Origin: JASGDC01 sp047606545
GTDB lineage: Bacteria; Actinomycetota; Actinomycetes; Actinomycetales; Micrococcaceae
DNA: 64,000 nucleotides
Direction: 5' to 3'
Assembly: GCA_047606545.1 (NCBI GenBank)
Contig: JASGEI010000019.1
Location: 26,076 to 90,075, forward strand
In this document: one piece after another, positions 46,492 to 55,198 of the stretch
Position numbering within the stretch: the first letter of the stretch is position 1
Layout: every line of letters starts with the position of its first letter
Made by a program: the position numbers and the translations under genes
The notes under the pieces: model-generated
The model's input: only the letters and a program-made list of their open reading frames with translations
Databases searched by the model: none
Told to the model about the DNA's origin: nothing

Positions 46492-47424
46492 TTATTCGTT
46501 TAAGTCCTCGAAAAGCACTGTAGAGAAGTAACGTTCACCGAAGTCAGGTAATACAGTTACAATTTTCTTGCCCTTATTTTCTGGACGCTTTGCAACTTCA
46601 AGAGCAGCAAACACTGCAGCACCACCAGAAATACCAGGTAGAATGCCTTCCTCAGTGCCTAAAGTACGAGCAGTTTTAGTAGCATCAGCTAATTGCACGT
46701 CAATTACTTCATCGTAGATATCTTTATTAAGAATATCTGGGACGAAGTTAGCACCAAGTCCTTGAATTTTGTGAGGGCCTGGTTTACCTTCAGTTAATAG
46801 TGGAGAATCAGCTGGTTCTACAGCGATGATTTCGATATCAGATTTCTTTTCTTTAAGGTATTTGCCTGCACCAGTGATGGTACCACCAGTACCAATACCT
46901 GAAACGAAAATATCAATATCGCCGTTAGTATCTTCAAAAATTTCTGGGCCAGTAGTTTTGTAGTGAATTTCAGCATTTGCTTGGTTGCTGAATTGGTGAG
47001 CAAGAATAGAATTCGGAGTCTCTTTGGCTAGCTCTTCAGCTTTTTCTACTGCACCACGCATACCCAAAGGACCTTCAGTAAGTACAATTTCAGCACCATA
47101 AGCTTTAAGTAGCTTACGACGTTCAATACTCATAGTTTCTGGCATAGTTAATACTACCTTGTAGCCACGAGCTGCACCAACAAATGCAAGAGCAATCCCA
47201 GTGTTACCACTAGTGCCTTCAATAATTGTGCCACCAGGCTTTAAATCACCTGATTTTTCGGCAGCATCTACGATGGCCACACCAATACGGTCTTTAACAC
47301 TACCAGCTGGGTTGTTTTGTTCCAGTTTTACGATAACGTCCGCAGCTACATCTTGTGTTACTCGATTAAGCTGTATTAGTGGAGTGCCACCAACAGCATC
47401 AGTAATATTCTTGTGGATAGTCAT
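46492..47424 (-). CDS. cysK: Cysteine synthase A
   Basis: The 310-residue PLP enzyme has the lysine motif NNPAGSVKDRIG, EGTSGNTGIALA and GIGTGGTITG. It turns O-acetylserine and sulfide into cysteine. The ATG is 37 nt from a near-perfect DtxR/IdeR-type box, so iron may control it. Confidence 0.95.
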   Translation of the reverse strand: MTIHKNITDAVGGTPLIQLNRVTQDVAADVIVKLEQNNPAGSVKDRIGVAIVDAAEKSGDLKPGGTIIEGTSGNTGIALAFVGAARGYKVVLTMPETMSIERRKLLKAYGAEIVLTEGPLGMRGAVEKAEELAKETPNSILAHQFSNQANAEIHYKTTGPEIFEDTNGDIDIFVSGIGTGGTITGAGKYLKEKKSDIEIIAVEPADSPLLTEGKPGPHKIQGLGANFVPDILNKDIYDEVIDVQLADATKTARTLGTEEGILPGISGGAAVFAALEVAKRPENKGKKIVTVLPDFGERYFSTVLFEDLNE

Positions 47425-47460
47425 AGTCTTTTAAGTCTTTCATTAATAATAATTTTTAGT

Positions 47461-47479
47461 TTAGGTTATCCTAACATAA
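47461..47479. promoter_or_regulatory. DtxR/IdeR-like iron box upstream of cysK
   Basis: TTAGGTTATCCTAACATAA matches the DtxR/IdeR consensus TTAGGTTAGCCTAACCTAA in 17 of 19 positions. It lies in the cysK promoter region. Confidence 0.65.
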
Positions 47480-47604
47480 GCATTTAGCGATTTAATAGAG
47501 AGTTTTTATATTATTTCTATAAGCTTAATTGGGAATAAAACGTTCAGTTTATTATGTTATTGTCTAATTACACAATAAGTGTTCCTAAAATAACTAGGAG
47601 AGTT

Positions 47605-48099
47605 ATGATGGATGATAGCCCAAAGAAGGAAACAGTTGTCTGCCCTGGTTCCTTTGATCCAATACATAAAGGTCACTTAGATATTATTGAACGTTGCGCT
47701 AAGCTTTTCAACGAGGTAATTGTGCTAGTGGCAAGTAATACTAATAAAAAATATTTCTTTACCGAAGCAGAGCGAGCAGCACTTTCAAAACAAGAAGTTA
47801 AACATTTGTCTAATGTGAAAGTAGCAGTACTTGGACGGCAAACTCTTGCTGGATTTTGTGCAGAACACGAAGCTTCAGTAGTTAAAGGTATTCGTAATGG
47901 TTCTGATTTCGAGTACGAGGTACCAATGTCCACTATCAATAAAAAACTTTCAGGTGTCGAAACTATATTCTTGCCTGCTGCTGCTGAGGTAGTTCACATA
48001 TCTTCTACTATTGTGAAAGAAGTGCATTTCTTTAATGGAGATGTGGAATCTATGGTTTCCCATAATATTAGTAGGGCTATGCAGGATAAAGCCAACTAA
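47605..48099 (+). CDS. coaD: Pantetheine-phosphate adenylyltransferase
   Basis: The 164-residue nucleotidyltransferase has PGSFDPIHKGHLDII (HxGH motif) and VVHISSTIVKE. It makes dephospho-CoA. I chose ATG 47605 because AGGAGAGTT is directly before it; ATG 47608 is next. The neighbouring accessory genes on both sides show it now lies inside a variable block. Confidence 0.94.
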   Translation: MMDDSPKKETVVCPGSFDPIHKGHLDIIERCAKLFNEVIVLVASNTNKKYFFTEAERAALSKQEVKHLSNVKVAVLGRQTLAGFCAEHEASVVKGIRNGSDFEYEVPMSTINKKLSGVETIFLPAAAEVVHISSTIVKEVHFFNGDVESMVSHNISRAMQDKAN

Positions 48100-48187
48100 A
48101 AGCCGGTATTTAAGCTAACTTTTTATTCAATTTATATGAAAAATACCCTGTAATTTGTGCGTTATAAATAAGGCATTAAAGTTTTAT

Positions 48188-48215
48188 TTGACGGGGGGGG
48201 GGTAGTTAATACTGT
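48188..48215 (+). promoter_or_regulatory. Promoter with poly-G spacer
   Basis: TTGACG (48188-48193) partly overlaps the G-tract; TACTGT (48210-48215) is spaced 16 nt, or TAATAC (48207) 13 nt. The G-tract lies inside the spacer, so its length sets promoter spacing. Confidence 0.55.
48193..48202 (+). repeat. Poly-G tract (10 G) in promoter spacer
   Basis: Ten G in a row, directly after TTGAC. Confidence 0.8.
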
Positions 48216-48268
48216 TGAGTTTAAAAGGTTTTCCATTTACATTTCAAATAACCGTAAGGGGGTTATCT

Positions 48269-48754
48269 ATGGGAAACAAAATAAGCAATAAGGTAGGTAA
48301 TGATGAATTAGATGTGTATTTTGATATTGATGAGTTTATTGTATTTACTCAGTTAGTTGATAAAGGCGGGGAAGGCTTACCAAAAGCACCAGGTCCAGGG
48401 GATGTTTTTAATAAAGATATTGTTTTGAAAGTTAACCAAGAAGACATTTGTGATTATGAGAAAACAAACTACAGTGTGATGCTAATTATTTCTGGAGATG
48501 CATATTTCGATATTTTGGGTAACCCACTAGTTATTACTGGTGTATCTATTAATAATGATGGTTTTATCCGAGTTGGTAGCAAAAGTAGTGAATATCCAAT
48601 ACGAGTTAAAGATATCTTAGAATTTTATGGAATTTTTACTTTACAAGCAGTTCTGGTTAGTTCTACAGATGGTTATTACACAAATTGTGAGGAATTATTG
48701 AAACAGGGCATCGGGGCAACTAGCCCGTATGCTTTGTTTATAGTAGAAGAGTGA
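48269..48754 (+). CDS. Signal-less relative of the RCC1 protein N-domain
   Basis: The 161-residue protein shares the pattern FIxFxQxxDxGG(E/D)GLPxxxGPG with residues about 40-65 of the RCC1 protein just downstream, and similar later segments (SVMLIISGDAYFD, ITGVSINNDG). It has no signal peptide and no RCC1 repeats. AAGGGGG with 6 nt spacing sets ATG 48269. It looks like a diverged or trimmed copy of the N-terminal domain. A function is not known. Confidence 0.65.
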   Translation: MGNKISNKVGNDELDVYFDIDEFIVFTQLVDKGGEGLPKAPGPGDVFNKDIVLKVNQEDICDYEKTNYSVMLIISGDAYFDILGNPLVITGVSINNDGFIRVGSKSSEYPIRVKDILEFYGIFTLQAVLVSSTDGYYTNCEELLKQGIGATSPYALFIVEE

Positions 48755-48836
48755 TTATTGATGGCTTGGAGTTATTGGTTAAATTTTAGACACCCCAAGC
48801 CATTAATTATTCTTTTCAGATTTTAGTAGCCTTATT

Positions 48837-48867
48837 TTGTAATTAAGTATGGGGGGGGGGGTACAAT
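48837..48867 (+). promoter_or_regulatory. Promoter with poly-G spacer (RCC1 gene)
   Basis: TTGTAA (48837-48842) and TACAAT (48862-48867) are spaced 19 nt, of which 11 are the G-tract. Nine G would give 17 nt, so tract length should set promoter strength. Confidence 0.6.
48851..48861 (+). repeat. Poly-G tract (11 G) abutting a -10 box
   Basis: Eleven G in a row end directly at TACAAT. Confidence 0.85.
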
Positions 48868-48914
48868 AGTGTAGTAACGCTATACTGTGGTAACAAACTA
48901 GGGAGTTGGCCTTG

Positions 48915-50954
48915 ATGGTTGATAGTAATTCTTATAATGATGTAAGTAAAAGTATTTCTCGTAGAACTGTGAACAAAGGTGCACTTTGGTCTATGCCAGT
49001 AATCGCTGGCGTTACTGCAGTTCCTGCAAATGCTGCAAGTGAGCCAGAGTACTTTATTATGTTTGATCAGATGACAGATAATGGTGGTGATGGATTGCCA
49101 ACCACTGTTGGTCCAGGTGAAAGTATTGTGGATCCTACTGGTGAAGATCCAGAACAAACGATTCATGCGGGAATTAGGTTTAACAGCACTACTTTCTCAG
49201 ATGGGGTATCTGTATTAGTTACTGATTCCACAGGTACTTTAGTTTCTACTGGTACTGTTCGACTTACAATTACCAGTGGTAATGCTGTCTTCGGTAATGG
49301 TAATACTAAAGTTGCTGGTTCTACTGCCGTTGATGTGCCATTTACAAATGGTATGGCTTACTTTGGTAAATGGAATCAAGAAGGTACTAGCACTATAAGT
49401 ACGATTATGATTGACAGCCCATTGCCTGATTCTACTGACAATAATTTAACTATTCATGCAGAATTCTTGGGACACGATGGTGTTAGTACTAACAACGCTA
49501 ATGTGCCACAAAATGGCCCAGATGCTAGTTGGATTCTAGGTAATCTGCACCACTGGGGCGATAATACAGGTGAAGGTGGCTTTGGTTATGGTGGTAACAC
49601 TCCTTCACAACCAAATTACGTAAATGATGAAGTAATTGCAGCTGAAACTTTGGGGGCTGTTCAAGCTGGTTCACAGCACCGTATTTTTATGGACAAGGAA
49701 GGCGAGCTTTGGTCTTCTGGACAAAATGGTTGGGGGCAACTTGGTAGAGGTTCAACTCTTACTGTAGCTAATAACAAACCAGGTCAAGTAACAAAGCCAG
49801 ATGGAGTTAGTTCCTGGACTATGTTCAGTGCTGGTGGTGCCCATAATTTGGCAGTGGGCGATGACGGCGAGATATATGCATGGGGATACAATAATAACGG
49901 TCAAATTGGTAATAATACCGGAGGCGTTACTAGCAATTTTGAGTCTGGTATAACATACACGCCGACAAAAGTTTCAATTCCATCAAACTATGCCGCAGTT
50001 TACGGAAGTACGGCTCCGACTTCATGGAATGACGTAGGTGGTGGAGTTAAAGATGTTGCGGCTGGTTCAGCGCATTCTATTGCGTGTTTAAACGATGGTA
50101 AATTAGTCGTTTGGGGCGGTAATTGGGATCAAGCAGGTGATGCAGGAACTTTCTATGGTTCATTAGGCATAGGTACTTATAATGCAACTACTTCACCAAA
50201 TATTCTTAAAATTCCAAGGATTCAAAACGGTACAAGTACTCCAGACTTTTCAACTTATCCAATGGTGCAAGTTGCAGCTGGTGGTACTATGCAATTTGGT
50301 GGTGGTTCAGGTTATGCAAACGAGATATCTGTTCCAACCTCTGGTGCTCTTGATGCATCAGGAAATATTTGGATGTGGGGCGCTGGTAGGCAAGGTAGAA
50401 TTGGTGATGGTGCAAACCCAACTAACCGCTATTGGCCGACAAGACTAACTACTGGAATAGGCGTAGATGGGACAAGTAGCGTAACATTGCCTGCGTTTAA
50501 ATCACTTCGTCTTGACACGGGTGGTTATGCTATTGACGAGAATGATCAACTTTGGGTATGGGGCTTTAATCAACGTCAGGTATACACTGGTTCTAACTAC
50601 ACTACTGTTACTTGGTATAATTCTGGTCAGCTTGGACTTGGAATTGATAGTAGAGTTCAAGCCACAATTCGCCAAATGCCGAACCCTGATGGAGTAACTG
50701 GTTGGAAAGACGTTGGCGGTGGACCTTACCATACTGTTGCAATCAGCACAGATGGTGATCTTTACGCTTGGGGATGTAACTTGCAATGGGCTCTTGGTTT
50801 GTCTAAGTCAACTCCAGCATTTACAAATACGACGGATAGTAGTAACTCTGCTCTTAATGCTCCTCAAAAGATTGAGACTCCAGACTCTGGAGTTACCTGG
50901 GAAACAGTTTGTGATGGAGGGTATCAATTCTCTGCAGCAGTCCGTAGTAACTAA
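48915..50954 (+). CDS. Secreted RCC1-repeat protein with Tat-like signal
   Basis: The 679-residue protein has the signal ISRRTVNKGALWSMPVIAGVTAVPANA with AxA-type cleavage, an Ig-like domain at about 40-210, and about six RCC1-type repeats from residue 245 on (WSSGQNGWGQLG, YAWGYNNNGQIG, VWGGNWDQ, WMWGAGRQGRIG, WVWGFNQRQ, YAWGCNLQWALG), which should form a beta-propeller. No anchor motif is visible. ATG 48915 follows GGGAG by 9 nt. Expression is probably phase-variable through the 11-G tract. Confidence 0.8.
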   Translation: MVDSNSYNDVSKSISRRTVNKGALWSMPVIAGVTAVPANAASEPEYFIMFDQMTDNGGDGLPTTVGPGESIVDPTGEDPEQTIHAGIRFNSTTFSDGVSVLVTDSTGTLVSTGTVRLTITSGNAVFGNGNTKVAGSTAVDVPFTNGMAYFGKWNQEGTSTISTIMIDSPLPDSTDNNLTIHAEFLGHDGVSTNNANVPQNGPDASWILGNLHHWGDNTGEGGFGYGGNTPSQPNYVNDEVIAAETLGAVQAGSQHRIFMDKEGELWSSGQNGWGQLGRGSTLTVANNKPGQVTKPDGVSSWTMFSAGGAHNLAVGDDGEIYAWGYNNNGQIGNNTGGVTSNFESGITYTPTKVSIPSNYAAVYGSTAPTSWNDVGGGVKDVAAGSAHSIACLNDGKLVVWGGNWDQAGDAGTFYGSLGIGTYNATTSPNILKIPRIQNGTSTPDFSTYPMVQVAAGGTMQFGGGSGYANEISVPTSGALDASGNIWMWGAGRQGRIGDGANPTNRYWPTRLTTGIGVDGTSSVTLPAFKSLRLDTGGYAIDENDQLWVWGFNQRQVYTGSNYTTVTWYNSGQLGLGIDSRVQATIRQMPNPDGVTGWKDVGGGPYHTVAISTDGDLYAWGCNLQWALGLSKSTPAFTNTTDSSNSALNAPQKIETPDSGVTWETVCDGGYQFSAAVRSN

Positions 50955-50971
50955 AACAAATTTAATAACTA

Positions 50972-51008
50972 AAAATAGTGGTAAACACTTCAAGTGTCTA
51001 CCACTATT
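50972..51008 (+). terminator. Hairpin after the RCC1 gene
   Basis: AAATAGTGGTAAACACTT pairs with AGTGTCTACCACTATTT with one mismatch. There is no T-run, so it may need Rho. The rest of 50955-51102 holds no gene. Confidence 0.55.
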
Positions 51009-51102
51009 TGCATGTAAAAATGTATATTCGAGATTAGTAATGAATAAAATGCATGCATTTTATTAAACTAAAACACAATTTCGCATATTTTTAGATTTAA
51101 AA

Positions 51103-51369
51103 CTAGCGTTTAACTATGAGATTAATTGCTTGCTGTAGTTTTTCCTCTTTTTCTTCTTCTTTGGTATCAGTCTCAGGTTCTACTAGAGTAGTCTTCAGAT
51201 TTTCTGCAGTTATAAGACCAATAGCTCTATCTATGCTTGAGCGAACAGCTGAAAGCTGGATTACAATATCAACACATTCTTTATTTTCATTAATCATTCG
51301 TTGTACACCACGAAGTTGACCTTCGGAACGTTTAAGGCGATTGATTAATTGTTTGTCAAAGTCTTCCAC
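51103..51369 (-). CDS. CsoR/RcnR/FrmR-family regulator (DUF156)
   Basis: The 88-residue protein has the family core RLKRSEGQLRGVQRMI and a Cys in ECVDIVIQLSAVRSSID. The second ligand pair (His and Cys, the HxxxC of copper CsoR) is replaced by AENLKTTL, so it lacks the copper site and the second Cys of CstR. GTG 51369 follows AGAGG by 10 nt; GTG 51378 is the alternative. Confidence 0.8.
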   Translation of the reverse strand: MEDFDKQLINRLKRSEGQLRGVQRMINENKECVDIVIQLSAVRSSIDRAIGLITAENLKTTLVEPETDTKEEEKEEKLQQAINLIVKR

Positions 51370-51554
51370 TATAAACACACCTCTGTTTGCTCGTTTTGAG
51401 ACAATCTAACTACTTTAGTTTACCAGTTAGAATTGCACAGTAAAGAAACAAAATATTAGCTATAATATTTGTTATTTAGTGCTTATTAACCCAATATTAT
51501 TGGTCTTGTAAAACTATGTAATTTAACTAGAGTGTTTATTTGTAAAATAAAGCG

Positions 51555-51567
51555 TATAATTAGCAAA
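51555..51567 (+). promoter_or_regulatory. -10 box of probable leaderless yceD mRNA
   Basis: TATAAT is followed by 7 nt and ATG 51568. Confidence 0.6.
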
Positions 51568-52116
51568 ATGGCTGAAAATAATAATCATGGAAAATCGCCT
51601 TTCATTTTTGATATATTTGATCTACGTAAAAATATCGGCGATACTTTTGAGCAAGATGTTCGCATTAAAGCTCCAGCTGAGATTGGGAATCCAGTAATTT
51701 GTGTTGAAGAAAATTCACCAATGAACTTCAAAATTGAACTAGATTCAGTGGTTGAAGGAGTTTTTGCCAATTTCACAATCCAGGCAATTGCGAAAGGTGA
51801 GTGTTCGCGTTGCCTTGATGCAATAAAGCGTGGAGTCGAAATTAATGGATCCGCACTGTTTGAATATGAAGAAAATCCCGACGACGATGAGCAATATCTT
51901 GTCATAGATGATACAATCAATCTAGAACCCCTCGTGCGGGATGTGGTTGTGACTAAATTACCATTTAATCCCGTGTGTAAGGATGCATGTTTAGGATTAT
52001 GTTCAGAGTGTGGATTCCGCATGGAAGACGATCCAGAGCATCATCACGAAGTAATAGACTCACGTTGGTCTGCACTTGAAGGCTTGATCAACAATAACAC
52101 TACAGAAAAGGGCTGA
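51568..52116 (+). CDS. DUF177 (YceD) protein
   Basis: The 182-residue protein has GECSRCLD in the middle and CKDACLGLCSECG near its end, the Cys pattern of the family. It is linked to ribosome biogenesis by its fixed place before rpmF. The ATG at 51568 is preferred over the track start for the TATAAT-N7 layout. Confidence 0.9.
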   Translation: MAENNNHGKSPFIFDIFDLRKNIGDTFEQDVRIKAPAEIGNPVICVEENSPMNFKIELDSVVEGVFANFTIQAIAKGECSRCLDAIKRGVEINGSALFEYEENPDDDEQYLVIDDTINLEPLVRDVVVTKLPFNPVCKDACLGLCSECGFRMEDDPEHHHEVIDSRWSALEGLINNNTTEKG

Positions 52117-52118
52117 TT

Positions 52119-52322
52119 GTGGCTGTTCCAAAGCGTAAAATGTCACGAGCTAACACTCGTTCACGTCGTTCACAGTGGAAAGCAAGTGCACCAAAACTTG
52201 TGAAGACTGTAGAAAATGGTCAGGTAGTTTATAGCCGACCACATCAGGCTAAAGTTGTTGAAGATTCTACTGGGACTCCTTTGTTCTATGAATACAAAGG
52301 GCGTAAAGTAGCCGACATCTAG
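52119..52322 (+). CDS. rpmF: 50S ribosomal protein L32, cysteine-free form
   Basis: The 67-residue protein starts MAVPKRKMSRANTRSRRSQW, the L32 core. It contains no Cys, so it is the zinc-independent form. AAAGGG lies before the GTG start. It is 2 nt behind yceD. Confidence 0.93.
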   Translation: MAVPKRKMSRANTRSRRSQWKASAPKLVKTVENGQVVYSRPHQAKVVEDSTGTPLFYEYKGRKVADI

Positions 52323-52328
52323 TCTGAT

Positions 52329-53003
52329 ATGACAGATAAACTTTTAAAGCGTCTTGGAGTTGAAATTAACTCCAAGACGCTTTCTCATGCATTAACACAT
52401 CGTTCCTATGCTTATGAACACGGTGGTATCCCGCATAACGAGCGTTTTGAATTCCTAGGAGATTCTGTACTAGGTTTAGTGGTAACAGATAAACTCTTTC
52501 ACATCTATCCAGATGTTTCTGAAGGTGAACTTGCAAAACGTCGTTCGGCAGTAGTTAGCACTCATGCACTTGCTCAGATTGCGCGTGAACTAGGCCTCGG
52601 TGAGTTTATTAAGTTAGGTAAAGGTGAAGACCAAACTAACGGTCGAGATAAATCCTCAATCCTTGCGGACACTATGGAAGCTATTATTGGTGCTTGTTAT
52701 TTGGATCAAGGTTTAGATACTGCTCGTGAAATGGTGTTACGAATAACTTCGCCTTTGATTGAAAATACCGAGCATTTAAAAGCTTCTTTAGATTGGAAGA
52801 CTAGCGTCCAAGAATTAGTTGCTGAGCAAAATAAGGGCGAAGCAAGCTATGAAGTGGAAGCTGAAGGACCAGATCATGCTAAGTCATACACGGCATATTT
52901 AATTGTTGAAGATAAACGTATAGCTAGTGGTACTGGAAGCTCTAAAAAAGAAGCAGAGAAAGTCGCAGCCCAAGAAGCTTGGCGAAAACTTAGTGAAAAA
53001 TAA
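52329..53003 (+). CDS. rnc: Ribonuclease III
   Basis: The 224-residue protein has NERFEFLGDSVLGLVV (catalytic motif) and a C-terminal double-stranded RNA-binding domain (ASGTGSSKKEAEKVAAQEA). It processes rRNA and other structured RNAs. Confidence 0.95.
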   Translation: MTDKLLKRLGVEINSKTLSHALTHRSYAYEHGGIPHNERFEFLGDSVLGLVVTDKLFHIYPDVSEGELAKRRSAVVSTHALAQIARELGLGEFIKLGKGEDQTNGRDKSSILADTMEAIIGACYLDQGLDTAREMVLRITSPLIENTEHLKASLDWKTSVQELVAEQNKGEASYEVEAEGPDHAKSYTAYLIVEDKRIASGTGSSKKEAEKVAAQEAWRKLSEK

Positions 53004-53006
53004 ATT

Positions 53007-53825
53007 ATGCCAGAATTACCGGAAGTAGAAACCATTCGTTTAGGACTTGAGCCTTGGCTAGTTGGTGAAGAAATAGTTGATGTTGAAATCCTCGACCCCC
53101 GCTCATTACGTAGACATGAACTTGGAGATTTTACTGAATTTTTAACTGGTAAAACTATTGAAGCTATTAAACGCAAAGGTAAATACCTTTGGCTAACTTT
53201 TCCAAATGAAGATGTGGTGCTGGTAATGCATCTAGGTATGAGTGGTCAATTGTTGATTAAAGATCCTAAAGAATCCTTGGAAAAACATGCCAAAGTTTTA
53301 TTAACTTTGGCTAAGGGTAAACAATTACGTTTTGTGGACCAACGTATTTTCGGCGGAATGTTTCTAGATAATTCTGATAATAAAGTGCCAGTAAAGACAG
53401 CGCATATTGCATTAGATCCATTGGATAAGCTTTTTGTACCTCCGGCACAAAAAGCTCGTGAAATTAAAAGGTTATTGCTAGATCAAACTTGGGTTTCTGG
53501 TATCGGTAATATTTATGCTGATGAGTCGCTTTGGCGAGCTAAGTTGTATTATCGCACTAAAGCTACTGAAATTTCTAAGGCGCAGTATGAATTACTGTGG
53601 AAAAGCGTAAAGGATGTGCTGAATGAAGCTATTGTTGCTGGTGGTACTAGCTTCGATAAACTTTATGTAAATACCAATGGTGAATCTGGATATTTTTCTA
53701 GGTCATTAAATGTTTATGGTCGAGCAGGAGAGGCTTGCTCACGCTGTGGAAATGAAATCGTGCGTGAAAAATTCATGAACCGCTCCTCATTTTTGTGCTT
53801 ACATTGTTTGTCAGTCATGCGATAA
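53007..53825 (+). CDS. mutM: Formamidopyrimidine-DNA glycosylase
   Basis: The 272-residue protein starts MPELPEVET (catalytic Pro2, Glu3) and ends in a zinc finger (CSRCGNE... FLCLHC). It removes 8-oxoguanine. It lies 3 nt after rnc. Confidence 0.95.
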   Translation: MPELPEVETIRLGLEPWLVGEEIVDVEILDPRSLRRHELGDFTEFLTGKTIEAIKRKGKYLWLTFPNEDVVLVMHLGMSGQLLIKDPKESLEKHAKVLLTLAKGKQLRFVDQRIFGGMFLDNSDNKVPVKTAHIALDPLDKLFVPPAQKAREIKRLLLDQTWVSGIGNIYADESLWRAKLYYRTKATEISKAQYELLWKSVKDVLNEAIVAGGTSFDKLYVNTNGESGYFSRSLNVYGRAGEACSRCGNEIVREKFMNRSSFLCLHCLSVMR

Positions 53826-53833
53826 TAGAAAAC

Positions 53834-54976
53834 ATGAATTTACTCCATTTTTTACCTGAAATTATTACTGTAGTTACTGTTGTACTCGGTGGTAGTGGGC
53901 TTAAAGTCCTTGATAATAAACAACAGCAAAAAGAACGTCTTGAATTAGGTAGAAAACCTAAAGATAAAGAAATAACAACTGGTGGCGACACTCTTGTCAA
54001 AGAAAAAGAGGAAGTAAAAGAGCCAGTTAAACCACTTTATGATTCACCAGAACGCTTAGATACTCGGATGAAGCGTTTGCGCGCAAAACTAGCACAATCA
54101 AATAGTGCTTTTAGTAGGGGTTTACTATCTATATTAAGTTCAGATGAAATTACTGAGGATACTTGGGATGATTTAGAAGATACTTTGTTAGTTGCTGATG
54201 TTGGTATTGACGCAACTACAGAGCTTGTTGACGGTTTGCGTGAACAAGTCCGCATTGAAGGTATTAAAGACCCTGAAGAGGTTAAAAAACTATTTAGGTC
54301 TGGCTTAATTAAGATGTTAGATAGCGATTTAGATCGTAGCCTAAATTTAGAAACTCCTGAAGATAACCCAGCAGTAGTTATGGTGGTTGGTGTTAACGGT
54401 GTTGGTAAGACTACTACTGTAGGTAAGTTAGCTCGCATTTATGTCGCAGAAGATAAAAAAGTTCTATTAGGTGCAGCTGATACTTTCCGTGCCGCTGCAG
54501 CTGATCAGCTGACTACTTGGGGTGAGCGTGTTGGTGTAGAAACTGTGCGTTCTGACAAAGAGGGTGCTGACCCAGCTTCAGTTGCATTTGATGCTGTTAA
54601 ACGTGGTATTGATGACAAGGCTGATATTGTGCTTATTGACACTGCAGGGCGTTTACAAAACAAAGTTGGCTTGATGGATGAGCTAGGTAAATTAAAACGT
54701 GTTACTGAAAAACAAGCTGAAATTAATGAGACTTTGTTAGTGCTTGATGCAACTACTGGGCAAAATGGTCTCTCGCAGGCAAAAGTTTTTGCAGAGGTAG
54801 TAAACATTACAGGCATCGTGTTAACTAAGCTCGATGGTTCTGCTAAAGGCGGTATTGTAGTGGCAATTCAGCGTGATCTTGGGGTGCCAGTTAAGCTAAT
54901 TGGTCTTGGGGAAGGTCCGGATGATTTAGCTGCATTTGAACCTGAGCAGTTTGTGGATGCCATTCTTGAGCAGTAA
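53834..54976 (+). CDS. ftsY: Signal recognition particle receptor FtsY
   Basis: The 380-residue protein has a single N-terminal membrane segment (LPEIITVVTVVLGGSGL), typical of actinobacterial FtsY, then the N and G domains with GVNGVGKTTTVGKLA, DTAGRLQNK and TKLDGSAKGG. I chose ATG 53834, with GATAAT spaced 7 nt before it. Confidence 0.94.
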   Translation: MNLLHFLPEIITVVTVVLGGSGLKVLDNKQQQKERLELGRKPKDKEITTGGDTLVKEKEEVKEPVKPLYDSPERLDTRMKRLRAKLAQSNSAFSRGLLSILSSDEITEDTWDDLEDTLLVADVGIDATTELVDGLREQVRIEGIKDPEEVKKLFRSGLIKMLDSDLDRSLNLETPEDNPAVVMVVGVNGVGKTTTVGKLARIYVAEDKKVLLGAADTFRAAAADQLTTWGERVGVETVRSDKEGADPASVAFDAVKRGIDDKADIVLIDTAGRLQNKVGLMDELGKLKRVTEKQAEINETLLVLDATTGQNGLSQAKVFAEVVNITGIVLTKLDGSAKGGIVVAIQRDLGVPVKLIGLGEGPDDLAAFEPEQFVDAILEQ

Positions 54977-54997
54977 AAATTAATATTTAAGAATTTA

Positions 54998-55029
54998 AGA
55001 GTCAGATTTCAAAATCTGACTCTTTTTTT
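54998..55029 (+). terminator. Strong terminator after ftsY
   Basis: AGAGTCAGATTT pairs perfectly with AAATCTGACTCT, followed by seven or more T. Stretch 55030-55198 to ffh holds nothing else I can name. Confidence 0.92.
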
Positions 55030-55198
55030 GCAATTTTTCCGCTACGAAGCATATTTATGGAGGCAGTTTATCTTTGAGCTAATTTGTAAAATTTGTGTAA
55101 ATATTCACTCTAAAGGTAATAATTGGTGTTAATTTCGTTTTGAGAAGAAGTTGGTATTGTTTCAAAAATGAATTTTAGCTTGTATCCTTATAAGTACT

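Noticed and set aside
50182..51066. Several open frames inside and after the RCC1 gene
   Set aside because: They are shadows of the low-GC, repeat-rich RCC1 coding sequence.
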